Under the pieces are notes generated by a model. That model searched no databases. It was not told the DNA's origin and saw only the letters and a list, made by a program, of their open reading frames with translations. 64,000 nucleotides of DNA from Akkermansia sp. (lineage in GTDB: Bacteria > Verrucomicrobiota > Verrucomicrobiia > Verrucomicrobiales > Akkermansiaceae): NCBI GenBank assembly GCA_017517805.1, contig JAFWYD010000008.1, forward strand, positions 1 to 64,000, written 5' to 3'. Shown piece by piece: positions 33,815 through 41,355 of the stretch; position 1 is the stretch's first letter, and each line of letters opens with the position of its first letter. The position numbers and the translations under genes were made by a program.

Positions 33815-35281
33815 TTAGAGTTTTTCGATGATTCTCAGTTTGGCACTGCGGGAGCGCGGATTGGCGGCCAGTTCGGCTTCTCCGGCTACGATGGGCTTGC
33901 GCGTGACCAGGCGGGCGGCATATTCCGGATTGGGGCGCGGAGCCGGCCATTCCGGACGGTCGATTTCCGGGCGGGTCACGCGGTCAAAGTAGCGTTTGAC
34001 GGCGCGGTCCTCCAGGCTGTGGAAGGTGATGATGGCGAAGCGGCCACCGCTCTTGAGCAGATCCAGCCCGCTTTCGAGCAGGGCATCCAGCGCGCCGAGC
34101 TCATCGTTCACCGCGATGCGGAGCGCCTGGAAGGAGCGCGTGGCGGGGTGCTGCTTGCCTTTGCGTGGCAGCACGCTGGCGATGATGGCGGCCAGCTGCG
34201 TGGTGGTGGTGATGGGGGCTTTGGTCCGTTCCTGCACGATGCGGCGTGCAATGGCGCGGCTGGCGCGTTCCTCGCCATACTGCCACAGGATATCGGCCAG
34301 TTCGCTCTCGGCGGCGGTGTTCACGATATCGGCAGCGCTGCGGGGGGCTGCGGGGTTCATGCGCATATCCAGCGGGCCTTCGGCCAGGAAGGAGAAACCT
34401 CGGTCGGCCTGGTCTACCTGCGGGGAGGAGATGCCGATATCTGCCAGAATGCCGTCTACCTGCTCCAGCCCTTCGGCGCGGAGCATTTCTGCGGCGTTGC
34501 GGAAGTTGCCTGCGATGATGTGCAGCCGGTCTGCGTAAGCGGCCAGACGTTTGCGGGCAGCTCGGCGGGCGGCGGGGTCCTGGTCGATTCCCCACACGGT
34601 GGCTCCGCTCTGCAGCATGAGCTCGCTGTGGCCTCCACCACCCAGGGTGGCATCCACCAGCACGCGCCCTTCTGCCGGTTGCAGGGCTTCTACGGCTTCG
34701 GTGCGCAGCACGGTTACGTGGTGGAACCCGGCGGCATTTTCTTCGTCAGCTTCTGTGTCATCGTCGCTGGTGCCAGCTTCGGCGCGGCAGCTTTCCTGCC
34801 ACTCGGCGGCTTCGGCAGCGCTCAGGGCCTCTATCAGCGGGGTGGTGCACCACTGCAGCTCGGCGGTGCTGCTGCTCCAGCGCTTCACCAGCTCATCGAG
34901 GCTTTCTTCCCCGCTCAGCTCTACCAGGATGGCGGCGCTGCAAGGGCTGAGCCGGTAGGCCAGAACCGTGACCTCGCTCTGCAGCTTCGCTGCCAACGCG
35001 CCTACGCGCGTAAGGGAAAGGCCGGCCTGGGCGCAGGTGTCCAAGGGGCGCACAACGGCCTGTTCCGAGAGCTCTCGCAGTTCTTCTCCCAGCCTGGCCA
35101 GGGTGCCGCGGGCTCCTTTGATGCCGGCATCGCGCATGCGCGAGAGCAGGTTGCGCCGGGCTTCCTGCCAGGCGTGCAGCTGCTCCGGTGCAAGAGCCCC
35201 TTCCTCCCACAGGAGCACCTTGTAGCAGGTGCCGGTGGGCGGGCTTGCCGCTGCATGGCTCTGTGTCGCTACCTTGTTCAT
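33815..35281 (-). CDS. rsmH: 16S rRNA m4C1402 methyltransferase with an N-terminal extension
   Basis: Methylates N4 of C1402 in 16S rRNA. The conserved enzyme occupies about residues 185-488: HHVTVLRTEAVEAL, the SAM loop DATLGGGGHSELML, ILADIGISSPQVDQADRGFSF, LDMRMNP, and a C-terminal FHSLEDRAVKRYF. The first 185 or so residues are extra compared with the usual length of about 310. They are Ala/Leu/Glu-rich, contain an LLWEEGALAPEQLHAWQ stretch and end in an acidic linker (DDDTEADEE). This domain is unrecognised. The ATG overlaps the mraZ stop. Confidence 0.92.
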   Translation of the reverse strand: MNKVATQSHAAASPPTGTCYKVLLWEEGALAPEQLHAWQEARRNLLSRMRDAGIKGARGTLARLGEELRELSEQAVVRPLDTCAQAGLSLTRVGALAAKLQSEVTVLAYRLSPCSAAILVELSGEESLDELVKRWSSSTAELQWCTTPLIEALSAAEAAEWQESCRAEAGTSDDDTEADEENAAGFHHVTVLRTEAVEALQPAEGRVLVDATLGGGGHSELMLQSGATVWGIDQDPAARRAARKRLAAYADRLHIIAGNFRNAAEMLRAEGLEQVDGILADIGISSPQVDQADRGFSFLAEGPLDMRMNPAAPRSAADIVNTAAESELADILWQYGEERASRAIARRIVQERTKAPITTTTQLAAIIASVLPRKGKQHPATRSFQALRIAVNDELGALDALLESGLDLLKSGGRFAIITFHSLEDRAVKRYFDRVTRPEIDRPEWPAPRPNPEYAARLVTRKPIVAGEAELAANPRSRSAKLRIIEKL

Positions 35282-35748
35282 GTGAGAATGCCGAACATCT
35301 TGTCCAGTTCCAGTTTGGCCAGGGCTTCCGGTGTCTGCGTGGCCTCGAAGTCGGCCGGTGCCCAGATTTCAAAATACGACCCACGACCAACGATGGTCGT
35401 GTTGTCCGCCAGGTTGAGGCGTTCGCGCTGTGCTTTGGGAATGAGGAGTTTGCCCTGGCTGCTCACCTCGGCCTCGAAGCTCAGGCCGATAATGGCTCCG
35501 ATGTACTGGTTGATCTTCACCGGTTCGACTCCGCGTGCTTCTGCGTGGGTGCGAATCCCGTTCACCATGTCGGCAAAACTCTCTTTCGTATAGCACTTCA
35601 GGATCGGATACCCTTCATTATGAGTAGCTATCAGCCACAATGTAGCCCCCTGAGCGTCACGCCAACTCGCCGGAATCGCTACGCGACTCTTCGGGTCGAG
35701 TTTGTGCGTCACGTTGCCCGTGAACATTATTGTGGAGACACTATTCAT
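35278..35748 (-). CDS. mraZ: Transcriptional regulator MraZ
   Basis: AbrB-fold DNA-binding protein that controls the dcw operon. It has 156 residues from ATG 35748. The typical opening MFTGNVTHKLDPKSRVAIP follows 7 residues later and matches MraZ starts, so ATG 35727 is an alternative. The second half repeat contains LIPKAQRERLNLADNTTIVGRG. AGGAAAG lies upstream of 35748, although the spacing is long. Decameric repeats over the promoter suggest autorepression. Confidence 0.9.
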   Translation of the reverse strand: MNSVSTIMFTGNVTHKLDPKSRVAIPASWRDAQGATLWLIATHNEGYPILKCYTKESFADMVNGIRTHAEARGVEPVKINQYIGAIIGLSFEAEVSSQGKLLIPKAQRERLNLADNTTIVGRGSYFEIWAPADFEATQTPEALAKLELDKMFGILT

Positions 35749-35768
35749 GCTTTTGAGTGCACTTTCCT

Positions 35769-35805
35769 GCACCCCCAGTACACCTCAATACACTCCAAAA
35801 GTCAA
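35769..35805 (-). promoter_or_regulatory. dcw promoter with decameric MraZ-like operator
   Basis: The promoter is TTGACT, 17-bp spacer, TGTACT (35777-35805). Overlapping it are three direct repeats with an exact 10-bp period: TTGGAGTGTA, TTGAGGTGTA and CTGGGGGTGC. MraZ is known in other bacteria to bind short G-rich repeats spaced one helical turn apart in its own promoter, so this is a likely MraZ operator. Confidence 0.7.
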
Positions 35806-35912
35806 CATAAATTTGTGCGTCAGGTCGAAATTTGTGAATTTTTCTCCAAATTCGTTTCCGGTGTATCCAAATCAGCCCGCGGTGGGTACTGAAGTGTATC
35901 AGGCAGGGTGGA

Positions 35913-35949
35913 GAAAGAAAAAGGCCGTGCTCCCGCAGGTGGAACACGG
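35913..35949 (-). terminator. Nudix gene terminator
   Basis: Stem CCGTGCTCC/GGAACACGG with one G-T pair, followed on the minus strand by CCTTTTTCTTTC. The remaining bases up to mraZ (to about 35748) hold only the dcw promoter. Confidence 0.75.
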
Positions 35950-35973
35950 TGTGAAAATATGCTTTTTTTCGAA

Positions 35974-36582
35974 TCAGTTGGCTTTCAATGCATCCACGCA
36001 GATGGCAGACCAGGTTTCGAGGCGTTCGTAGAGGGGGCCGGCGAGTTCATCGAGCGAGCGGAAAGCAAGGTCGGCCAGGGCTTTTTCGTTGGGGCTCACC
36101 TGGTCGTCTTCCAACTTGAATCGGTGCACAAAACCGAGGTGTACGGAGCCGACTTCGTTGGTGTCATCGTTGATGATGGCGAAGAGTTCCTGCGAGGCAG
36201 AGCCGGTGAAGGTGATTTCCTCGCGGATTTCGCGTTCCATGCCGGCGAGGTAGGTGGAGATGGAATCGGTGAGGCCATCGATGGGGTTGATGTGGCCGCC
36301 GATACCGAGGGACATTTTGTTGTGCAGGCGGGATTCGCCGCCCTTGGAGGTGCGGGCATAGGCCAGAATCCGGCCCTGGTGGCAGAAGATGGCGTAGGTG
36401 ATGAGCTGCTTGAACTGGGGGCTCTGCTCAGCCAGTTCGCGGTCCATGTAGCGGGCCACGCCGGGTTGCAGGAAGGCCGCCAGGTAGTCCTGCGGGTTGA
36501 GCCTGACCCCGTTGAATGCCCCCACGGCTTCAAAAGCCTCGCGGGGTACTACCAGCACCTGTTCTCCGTTGTAGCGTGACAT
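35974..36582 (-). CDS. Nudix hydrolase
   Basis: A 202-residue predicted nucleoside-diphosphate-linked hydrolase. The Nudix box is spread over GGHINPIDGLTDSISTYLAG and MEREIREEITF, giving the required Gly and the REIREE metal-binding core (about residues 95-130). The N-terminal part (ARYMDRELAEQSPQFKQLITYAIF) resembles phosphoesterase-type Nudix proteins. The substrate is unknown. TAGTAT ends 6 nt before the ATG, so its transcript may also be leaderless. Confidence 0.82.
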   Translation of the reverse strand: MSRYNGEQVLVVPREAFEAVGAFNGVRLNPQDYLAAFLQPGVARYMDRELAEQSPQFKQLITYAIFCHQGRILAYARTSKGGESRLHNKMSLGIGGHINPIDGLTDSISTYLAGMEREIREEITFTGSASQELFAIINDDTNEVGSVHLGFVHRFKLEDDQVSPNEKALADLAFRSLDELAGPLYERLETWSAICVDALKAN

Positions 36583-36631
36583 GCGCGCATACTATCATAA
36601 CGGCTGGCTGGTGGAAAGCGAATTGTGTGGC

Positions 36632-38608
36632 TTACTCCTTGCGTTTCTTCTTCTTTTTGCTTTTCTTCTTCTGTTTGCCGGTGGTGGGTGGCTTACTGGT
36701 TGAGGTGCCGGGGCCGTTGCATTTATCGGGCTTGTCATCGATGCTCTCACCTTTGGTGGAATAGATGCAGTAGCGCAGGCCATCCCACGAGACGGCCATG
36801 ACGGAGGCTGCCCCCTCGGGCAGGAGTACATCGGTTGAGGTGTTGTCCTGCTGGTTGAGGCCGCGCAGGCAGATGCGGATGAGCTTGCCCGCGGCATTGT
36901 ACACCTCAAAGGCCACGGCATTGGCCCACTTGTCTCCCGGCACGGTGAAGCGCGGGCTGGGGGGCGCAGTGAGGGTGGGAGTGAAATCCGGGCTGGGGAC
37001 GATGGCGAGTTTATCGCGGTAGATGGTGAAGTTGTTGATGTTGATGTAGAAGATGACGGGGGAATCCGGCTCGGGGTACTGGGCAGCGTGTTTGAGCGCG
37101 GCGGCGCACATGTCCTCGGTGATGGTGACCCAGTGTGAACCATAGTCGTTGACATAGCGGTTCATGACAGCAAGCATGCCGGTCTCCAGGAAGAAGCGGG
37201 AGAAGTTCAGCCTGGCTGAATCGCAGCAGCGGTCCAGGTATTTCATGCGTACCTGCCCGACGGTCCACTGGCTTTCATCGGTATCGCGCACATTTTTGAA
37301 GATGCGCGGGTAGAAAAGCTCATCGCCCCGCACCAGGGTGTTGTAGATATACATCTGCCACATGGGGCAGAGGATGACGAAACAGTCGCCGCAGATGGCC
37401 CCGGGGTTGCGGTCGCCATCATCCGGCCCGCGCTGGAATTGCCATAGTTCGCGGTTGACGATGGCGCTGTTGATGTAGCAATCGAAGCGCCCGCCGCGCA
37501 CCCAGGGGCCTTCCAGGGTGCGGCATTTTTCGTGCTCCAGGCGTACTTCTCCAGGGTTGAAGGTGTAGTTGACCAGCTGGGAGAAGAGGTTGACGGTGGT
37601 TTCGCAGGTGCCGGTCCACATCATACCCGGCCGGGTCTGGTTCACATGCCCGAATTCGTGTGAGGTGCCCCAGGCTCCGCTGCGGCGCACGGCATCGACA
37701 TCCACCAGTCCCGGGGTGGCTCCGATGACAAATGACCCGCCCATGCCGTCTGCATGCATGTAGGTGGCGGTGTTCCAATTGGTGCGGCCCATGATGTGGC
37801 TGCCGGGGTGGATGCCTTCCCACTCCCAGCCGAGCAGCTGCTGCTCCAGTTGCATCTGCTCATCGTACAGGCGGACCAGTTCGGGCCCCTTTTCCGGGCA
37901 GCGTTCGCGCAGGGCGCTCAGAGCCAGCACCCACTGGGTGCGCTCGCCCATGATGTCGAGCCACTCGCTCTGCGCCTTGTCCAGCATGTCTTTCCACACC
38001 TGGGCATCATCGTGACTGGTGAATACGCCGTTGATTCGCCCGCCTTTGATGTGCATCTTGATGGCAGGTGCCGTATCGGGCGAGGAATCGCGGTAGTTGA
38101 CGTAGCCATGCCCGAAATGCCCAGCGGTGAAGGTATTGATACCCTGGCGCAGCGGGAACTTGCTGGAGGCACCGGGGTGGCGGAAATCCTGCAGCTGGAA
38201 CTCGACTGTACCGCGGGGTTCCCCTTCCATGCGGATGGTGATTTCATCCCCTTTTTCAAAGGCTATCCCGGTGGGGTTCTCGAAGCTGGAGTATCGCCCT
38301 GTCTTCATGCGGCTGGAAAGTTCGTGCACAGGAAGATAGGCGCGGAATTCGCGCAGCCTGTAGCTTGCCTCCCGGCGGCGCGGGTTGCTGTTGAGCCTGG
38401 AGAAATCTGTGTACCGGGGCATCGGATGCCGGGCCAGGAGGGGGCGTTCCGGCTCGGGGGTGGCCTCGGGGGCTTTCTTTTTCTTTTTTTTCTTGCCTTT
38501 GCGAGAGACTGCTTCTTGTTTGCCACGCTCAGGCCCCCGGGCTTCGGCAGGGGGGAGGAAGCTCGCCGCAGAAATCAGGAGGATGAGAGCCGTCCGGAGG
38601 AGTGTCAT
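36632..38608 (-). CDS. Secreted M60-family zinc metallopeptidase
   Basis: A 658-residue exported protease starting MTLLRTALI, with a signal peptide ending near AEA. The zinc motif HEFGHVNQ lies near residue 317, with the third ligand Glu in WTGTCETT about 20 residues on, fitting the M60 gluzincin pattern. M60 enzymes cleave glycosylated proteins such as mucins, so a role in O-glycopeptide digestion is likely. Both ends of the mature protein are lysine-rich (KGKKKKKKK near residue 40 and KKKSKKKKKRKE at the C terminus), which is unusual. It follows the ankyrin gene by 19 bases and should be in the same operon. Confidence 0.85.
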   Translation of the reverse strand: MTLLRTALILLISAASFLPPAEARGPERGKQEAVSRKGKKKKKKKAPEATPEPERPLLARHPMPRYTDFSRLNSNPRRREASYRLREFRAYLPVHELSSRMKTGRYSSFENPTGIAFEKGDEITIRMEGEPRGTVEFQLQDFRHPGASSKFPLRQGINTFTAGHFGHGYVNYRDSSPDTAPAIKMHIKGGRINGVFTSHDDAQVWKDMLDKAQSEWLDIMGERTQWVLALSALRERCPEKGPELVRLYDEQMQLEQQLLGWEWEGIHPGSHIMGRTNWNTATYMHADGMGGSFVIGATPGLVDVDAVRRSGAWGTSHEFGHVNQTRPGMMWTGTCETTVNLFSQLVNYTFNPGEVRLEHEKCRTLEGPWVRGGRFDCYINSAIVNRELWQFQRGPDDGDRNPGAICGDCFVILCPMWQMYIYNTLVRGDELFYPRIFKNVRDTDESQWTVGQVRMKYLDRCCDSARLNFSRFFLETGMLAVMNRYVNDYGSHWVTITEDMCAAALKHAAQYPEPDSPVIFYININNFTIYRDKLAIVPSPDFTPTLTAPPSPRFTVPGDKWANAVAFEVYNAAGKLIRICLRGLNQQDNTSTDVLLPEGAASVMAVSWDGLRYCIYSTKGESIDDKPDKCNGPGTSTSKPPTTGKQKKKSKKKKKRKE

Positions 38609-38627
38609 AACGTGAGTCGAGAGAGGG

Positions 38628-39674
38628 TTAAAGTAGGTTTCCTGCTTCGCCTGTGGCAACATCGCGGGCGGTTTTTCCATTGCAATCCCGCGCGTTCTTA
38701 TCGGCCCCCGCGTTCAACAGAAGTTCAACCATGGGCCTTTTGCCAGTTGCTGCTGCATGTATGAGCGGTGGCTCTCCATTTTTGTTGTCATTGAGGTCGA
38801 TACCGGCATCGATGAAGAGCTTTACTGCCTGGGGGTGTCCCCGGTCTATTGCCAGGTTGACAGGGGTGCCGTTGTAACCACCCGGCGGGCTGAAATTCTG
38901 CTCTTTGTAGGCTGGCAGTAAGGCTTTGATGCTTTCCAGGCGGTTGGACCACACGGCATCGTGAAGCGCGGTTGCCTTGTTGCTGGCCCTGGCCATGGGG
39001 TTTGCCCCGGCTTTGAGTAGTGCGCGGATGATGTCGCCGTTGTCTGCATCCACCGCCTTGTGCAGTACACTACGCGAATCCGGCGAGATAAAGTTGACGT
39101 TTGCCCCGGCTCCGATGAGGGCTTTCACGGCCTCGGTATGTTTTTGCCGGCAGGCCAGCATGAGCAGGGATAAGTTGTTTTCCCGGTCCAGGATATTCGG
39201 ATTGAATGGCTTCTTCTTCAGCGCTTGAAATAGAGCTTCTATATCCCCGGCATTGACTCGGTCGCACAACTCCATCTCTTCTTCCCGGCTGGCCATATAG
39301 TTCTTGATCAGCCGGAGCTCTTTTTTCGATTTGGTCAGATGGTCAGCTCTCTTTCCCTCTGCGTTGGTCATCATGGTGTCTGCACCAGCTTTCAGCAAGG
39401 CCCTGATGCAGTCGAAATGAGCGTTCCGGGCGGCCAGATGAAGGGCAGTGTTGCCGTGTTCGTCCTTCTGGTTTATATTGCAATTTTCCGCGATACGCGC
39501 TGAAAGCACCTCGAGCTTTCCCGCCTCGGCTGCTTCCAGGAGAGAGTACACCCCGTTGCTGCGGTAGATGAGGTCCGGCAGCACCGGGGGAGCATCATTC
39601 GCCACGGCTGGTATGGTGGAACTCAGACTACTGAATGCCAGGGTAAGGAGGAGCTGTTTCATGTCAAAAGCCAT
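38628..39674 (-). CDS. Secreted ankyrin-repeat protein
   Basis: A 348-residue exported protein starting MAFDMKQLLLTLAF with a signal peptide ending near AVA. At least seven ankyrin repeats are recognisable, for example DEHGNTALHLAARNAHFDCIR, RENNLSLLMLACRQKHTEAV and CNGKTARDVATGE near the end. Start 39674 is preceded by AGGAG at good spacing and by TATAGT. Ankyrin repeats mediate protein binding. The operon with the M60 peptidase suggests it may be an inhibitor, chaperone or partner of that protease in the periplasm (inference). Confidence 0.82.
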   Translation of the reverse strand: MAFDMKQLLLTLAFSSLSSTIPAVANDAPPVLPDLIYRSNGVYSLLEAAEAGKLEVLSARIAENCNINQKDEHGNTALHLAARNAHFDCIRALLKAGADTMMTNAEGKRADHLTKSKKELRLIKNYMASREEEMELCDRVNAGDIEALFQALKKKPFNPNILDRENNLSLLMLACRQKHTEAVKALIGAGANVNFISPDSRSVLHKAVDADNGDIIRALLKAGANPMARASNKATALHDAVWSNRLESIKALLPAYKEQNFSPPGGYNGTPVNLAIDRGHPQAVKLFIDAGIDLNDNKNGEPPLIHAAATGKRPMVELLLNAGADKNARDCNGKTARDVATGEAGNLL

Positions 39675-39758
39675 TCTGGCTCCTATCTTACTATATGGCA
39701 GGGGTAGAAGGAAAGAAAAATGAACCATGCGCCGGTAATTTTCTGGCCGGATAGATGC

Positions 39759-39790
39759 AAAAATCCCTGCATCCGCCCGGATGCAGGGAT
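39759..39790 (-). terminator. Terminator of the 338-residue envelope protein gene
   Basis: Stem ATCCCTGCATCCG/CGGATGCAGGGAT, followed on the minus strand by TTTTTG. Confidence 0.85.
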
Positions 39791-39813
39791 GGGAAGGGGG
39801 TAGGGAAAGCCCT

Positions 39814-40830
39814 TTATTTCAGTTTGAGCCCTTTGTTGTTCTTGTTGATGCTGTTGCGCAGGCTGTTCTTGACAGAGGCAGAGTTGCTACGCAGACTGGC
39901 GGCGCGTTTCTCCATCTTGCGGCGGTCGTTGCCGCGCCCTACAGCTCCGAGAATGGTAATGAGTACGACCAGTCCAACGCCGATGAGAATCCAGTGCATG
40001 GTGGTCAGGCCATCCAGTCCAAGCTTGGCCAGCAGATTCTCGAAGTCGCTCTTGCGGTCGCCCTTCTGCTTCACGGCCTTAACGGGTTTAATCTTGACCG
40101 GAGCCTTGACAACCTTGCCTGTTTCCTTGGGTTCCTCGATGACTTCTTCCGGTTCTTCCTCGGGCTGCTCCACAATTTCCGGCTCATCAGCGGGGACTTC
40201 CTTCACCTTCGGTTCGTCAATAGTTACCTTGTCCGTCTTGTTTGCCGTGTAGAGACGCTTTTCCTCGTCTTCCAGGATTTTCTTGACGGCACTACCGCTC
40301 AAGGTGTTGCCCATGGCTGAGGCACCATTCAGGGTGCTGCCTTCGGAGAGATGCCGGCGATTTTCCTTCGGAGCCTTGGTGTAGAAGGTGAGACGCATGC
40401 ACTTGTTCGCCCCGTTGACCTCCTGGAACATATAGCCTTCCTTGAACTTCATGGCGCGGGCGCGCCCCATGTAGTACTTGGCGGCTTTGTTGGCATCGAA
40501 CTTGCGCCAGGCGGCTTCTTCGAACTTGCCGATGTCGGCTGCATCCTTGTCAGCCTCTTCCAGGCTTACCGGTTTGCGGTAATCCACCACGATGCAGATA
40601 AGTTCGCCATTCTTTGCATCAAAATCAATGGAAAGCTTGCGGTTTTCATCGAGATTCCAGATGCGGCGCACGCTCAGATCGCTCAGAACGCGGTAGGCGT
40701 AATCCTTGGTCAGGTTGTCATCGGCCATGGTGCGGTCCATGGTGGGAGAGAGATCACTCAGCTGCACGGCCAGTGCTGCGGGGACAAGGAGCATCAGTCC
40801 TGTGAGTGCGTGTTGGAGAAACTTCTTCAT
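39814..40830 (-). CDS. Exported protein with C-terminal membrane anchor, unknown function
   Basis: A 338-residue protein of no family I recognise. A signal peptide (about 1-21) is followed by a globular part (about 25-165) containing RRIWNLDENRKLSIDFDAKNG. A charged Glu/Pro/Lys-rich linker (about 200-260), a transmembrane helix near residues 285-305 (WILIGVGLVVLITILGAVG) and a short basic tail complete it. The layout suggests a periplasmic domain anchored by its C terminus. Its promoter ends 9 nt before the ATG and it has its own terminator. Confidence 0.72.
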   Translation of the reverse strand: MKKFLQHALTGLMLLVPAALAVQLSDLSPTMDRTMADDNLTKDYAYRVLSDLSVRRIWNLDENRKLSIDFDAKNGELICIVVDYRKPVSLEEADKDAADIGKFEEAAWRKFDANKAAKYYMGRARAMKFKEGYMFQEVNGANKCMRLTFYTKAPKENRRHLSEGSTLNGASAMGNTLSGSAVKKILEDEEKRLYTANKTDKVTIDEPKVKEVPADEPEIVEQPEEEPEEVIEEPKETGKVVKAPVKIKPVKAVKQKGDRKSDFENLLAKLGLDGLTTMHWILIGVGLVVLITILGAVGRGNDRRKMEKRAASLRSNSASVKNSLRNSINKNNKGLKLK

Positions 40831-40839
40831 ACGCGGGCT

Positions 40840-40868
40840 ATACTATCACGTTAGAACGGACCACACAA
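40840..40868 (-). promoter_or_regulatory. Promoter of the 338-residue envelope protein gene
   Basis: TTGTGT, 17-bp spacer, TAGTAT, 9 nt before the ATG. Confidence 0.5.
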
Positions 40869-40916
40869 GCCTATACTTTATTTCTGTGTGATAAATTGAA
40901 GGCCTGTTTGTTTGCT

Positions 40917-40934
40917 GTATGCGTGCGCGCATAC
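40917..40934. repeat. Hairpin GTATGCG-TGCG-CGCATAC
   Basis: A perfect 7-bp stem with a 4-nt loop in the AT-rich divergent region between 40830 and 41075. Possible operator. Confidence 0.45.
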
Positions 40935-40997
40935 GTTGCGGGGATGTTTTTTCTTTCACTTTTTTGCAAAAAAATTATTTTTTTGGTGATTTTGGTG

Positions 40998-41025
40998 TTG
41001 ACTTCGTTAGAAATCTGTGTAGAAT
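40998..41025 (+). promoter_or_regulatory. Strong promoter of the small transcript
   Basis: TTGACT, 16-bp spacer, TAGAAT, preceded by a very AT-rich UP-like tract. It drives the short transcript ending at the terminator at 41287. Confidence 0.75.
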
Positions 41026-41074
41026 TGCGCGGCCGGGTTGACCCAACCTGGTGAAAAAAGAAAGGCAAAAAGAA

Positions 41075-41179
41075 ATGAAGACTATCGCTATCGTACTTGG
41101 ATTGACCGCTTTTACTGCTGCTGGAAACACCCTCCCCCCCACCCCTGAGGCTCCTGTGGCTGTGATGCTGGAGGCCTGA
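41075..41179 (+). CDS. Small 34-residue peptide ORF in a short strongly promoted transcript
   Basis: The peptide starts MKTIAIVLGLTAF and ends PVAVMLEA, resembling a minimal signal peptide followed by a Pro-rich tail. AAAGG lies 9 nt upstream of the ATG, a conventional spacing. The leader of about 45 nt contains a GGTTG/CAACC hairpin. After the stop come a perfect 9-bp hairpin (41197-41222) and a terminator. The transcript of about 255 nt may encode a secreted micro-protein, be a regulatory RNA, or act as a leader or attenuator for the large gene at 41356. Confidence 0.5.
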   Translation: MKTIAIVLGLTAFTAAGNTLPPTPEAPVAVMLEA

Positions 41180-41252
41180 GCATTTCAGAATGATGCGCTG
41201 CAAGGAATTGCATCCTTGCAGCGGGCAGACCGCGTGGTTTGCGTTTTCCGAT

Positions 41253-41287
41253 CTTCCGCTGACTTTGTGTGCGGAGGTCTTTTTTTT
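41253..41287 (+). terminator. Terminator of the small transcript
   Basis: Stem CTTCCGC/GCGGAGG with a G-T pair, followed by TCTTTTTTTT. Confidence 0.8.
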
Positions 41288-41355
41288 GTTAGAGGAAGGC
41301 GGGAGCTGAGCATTTATGCTTGACTTTTAGCGTAAGCGGTCGCAAACTCCGTAGT

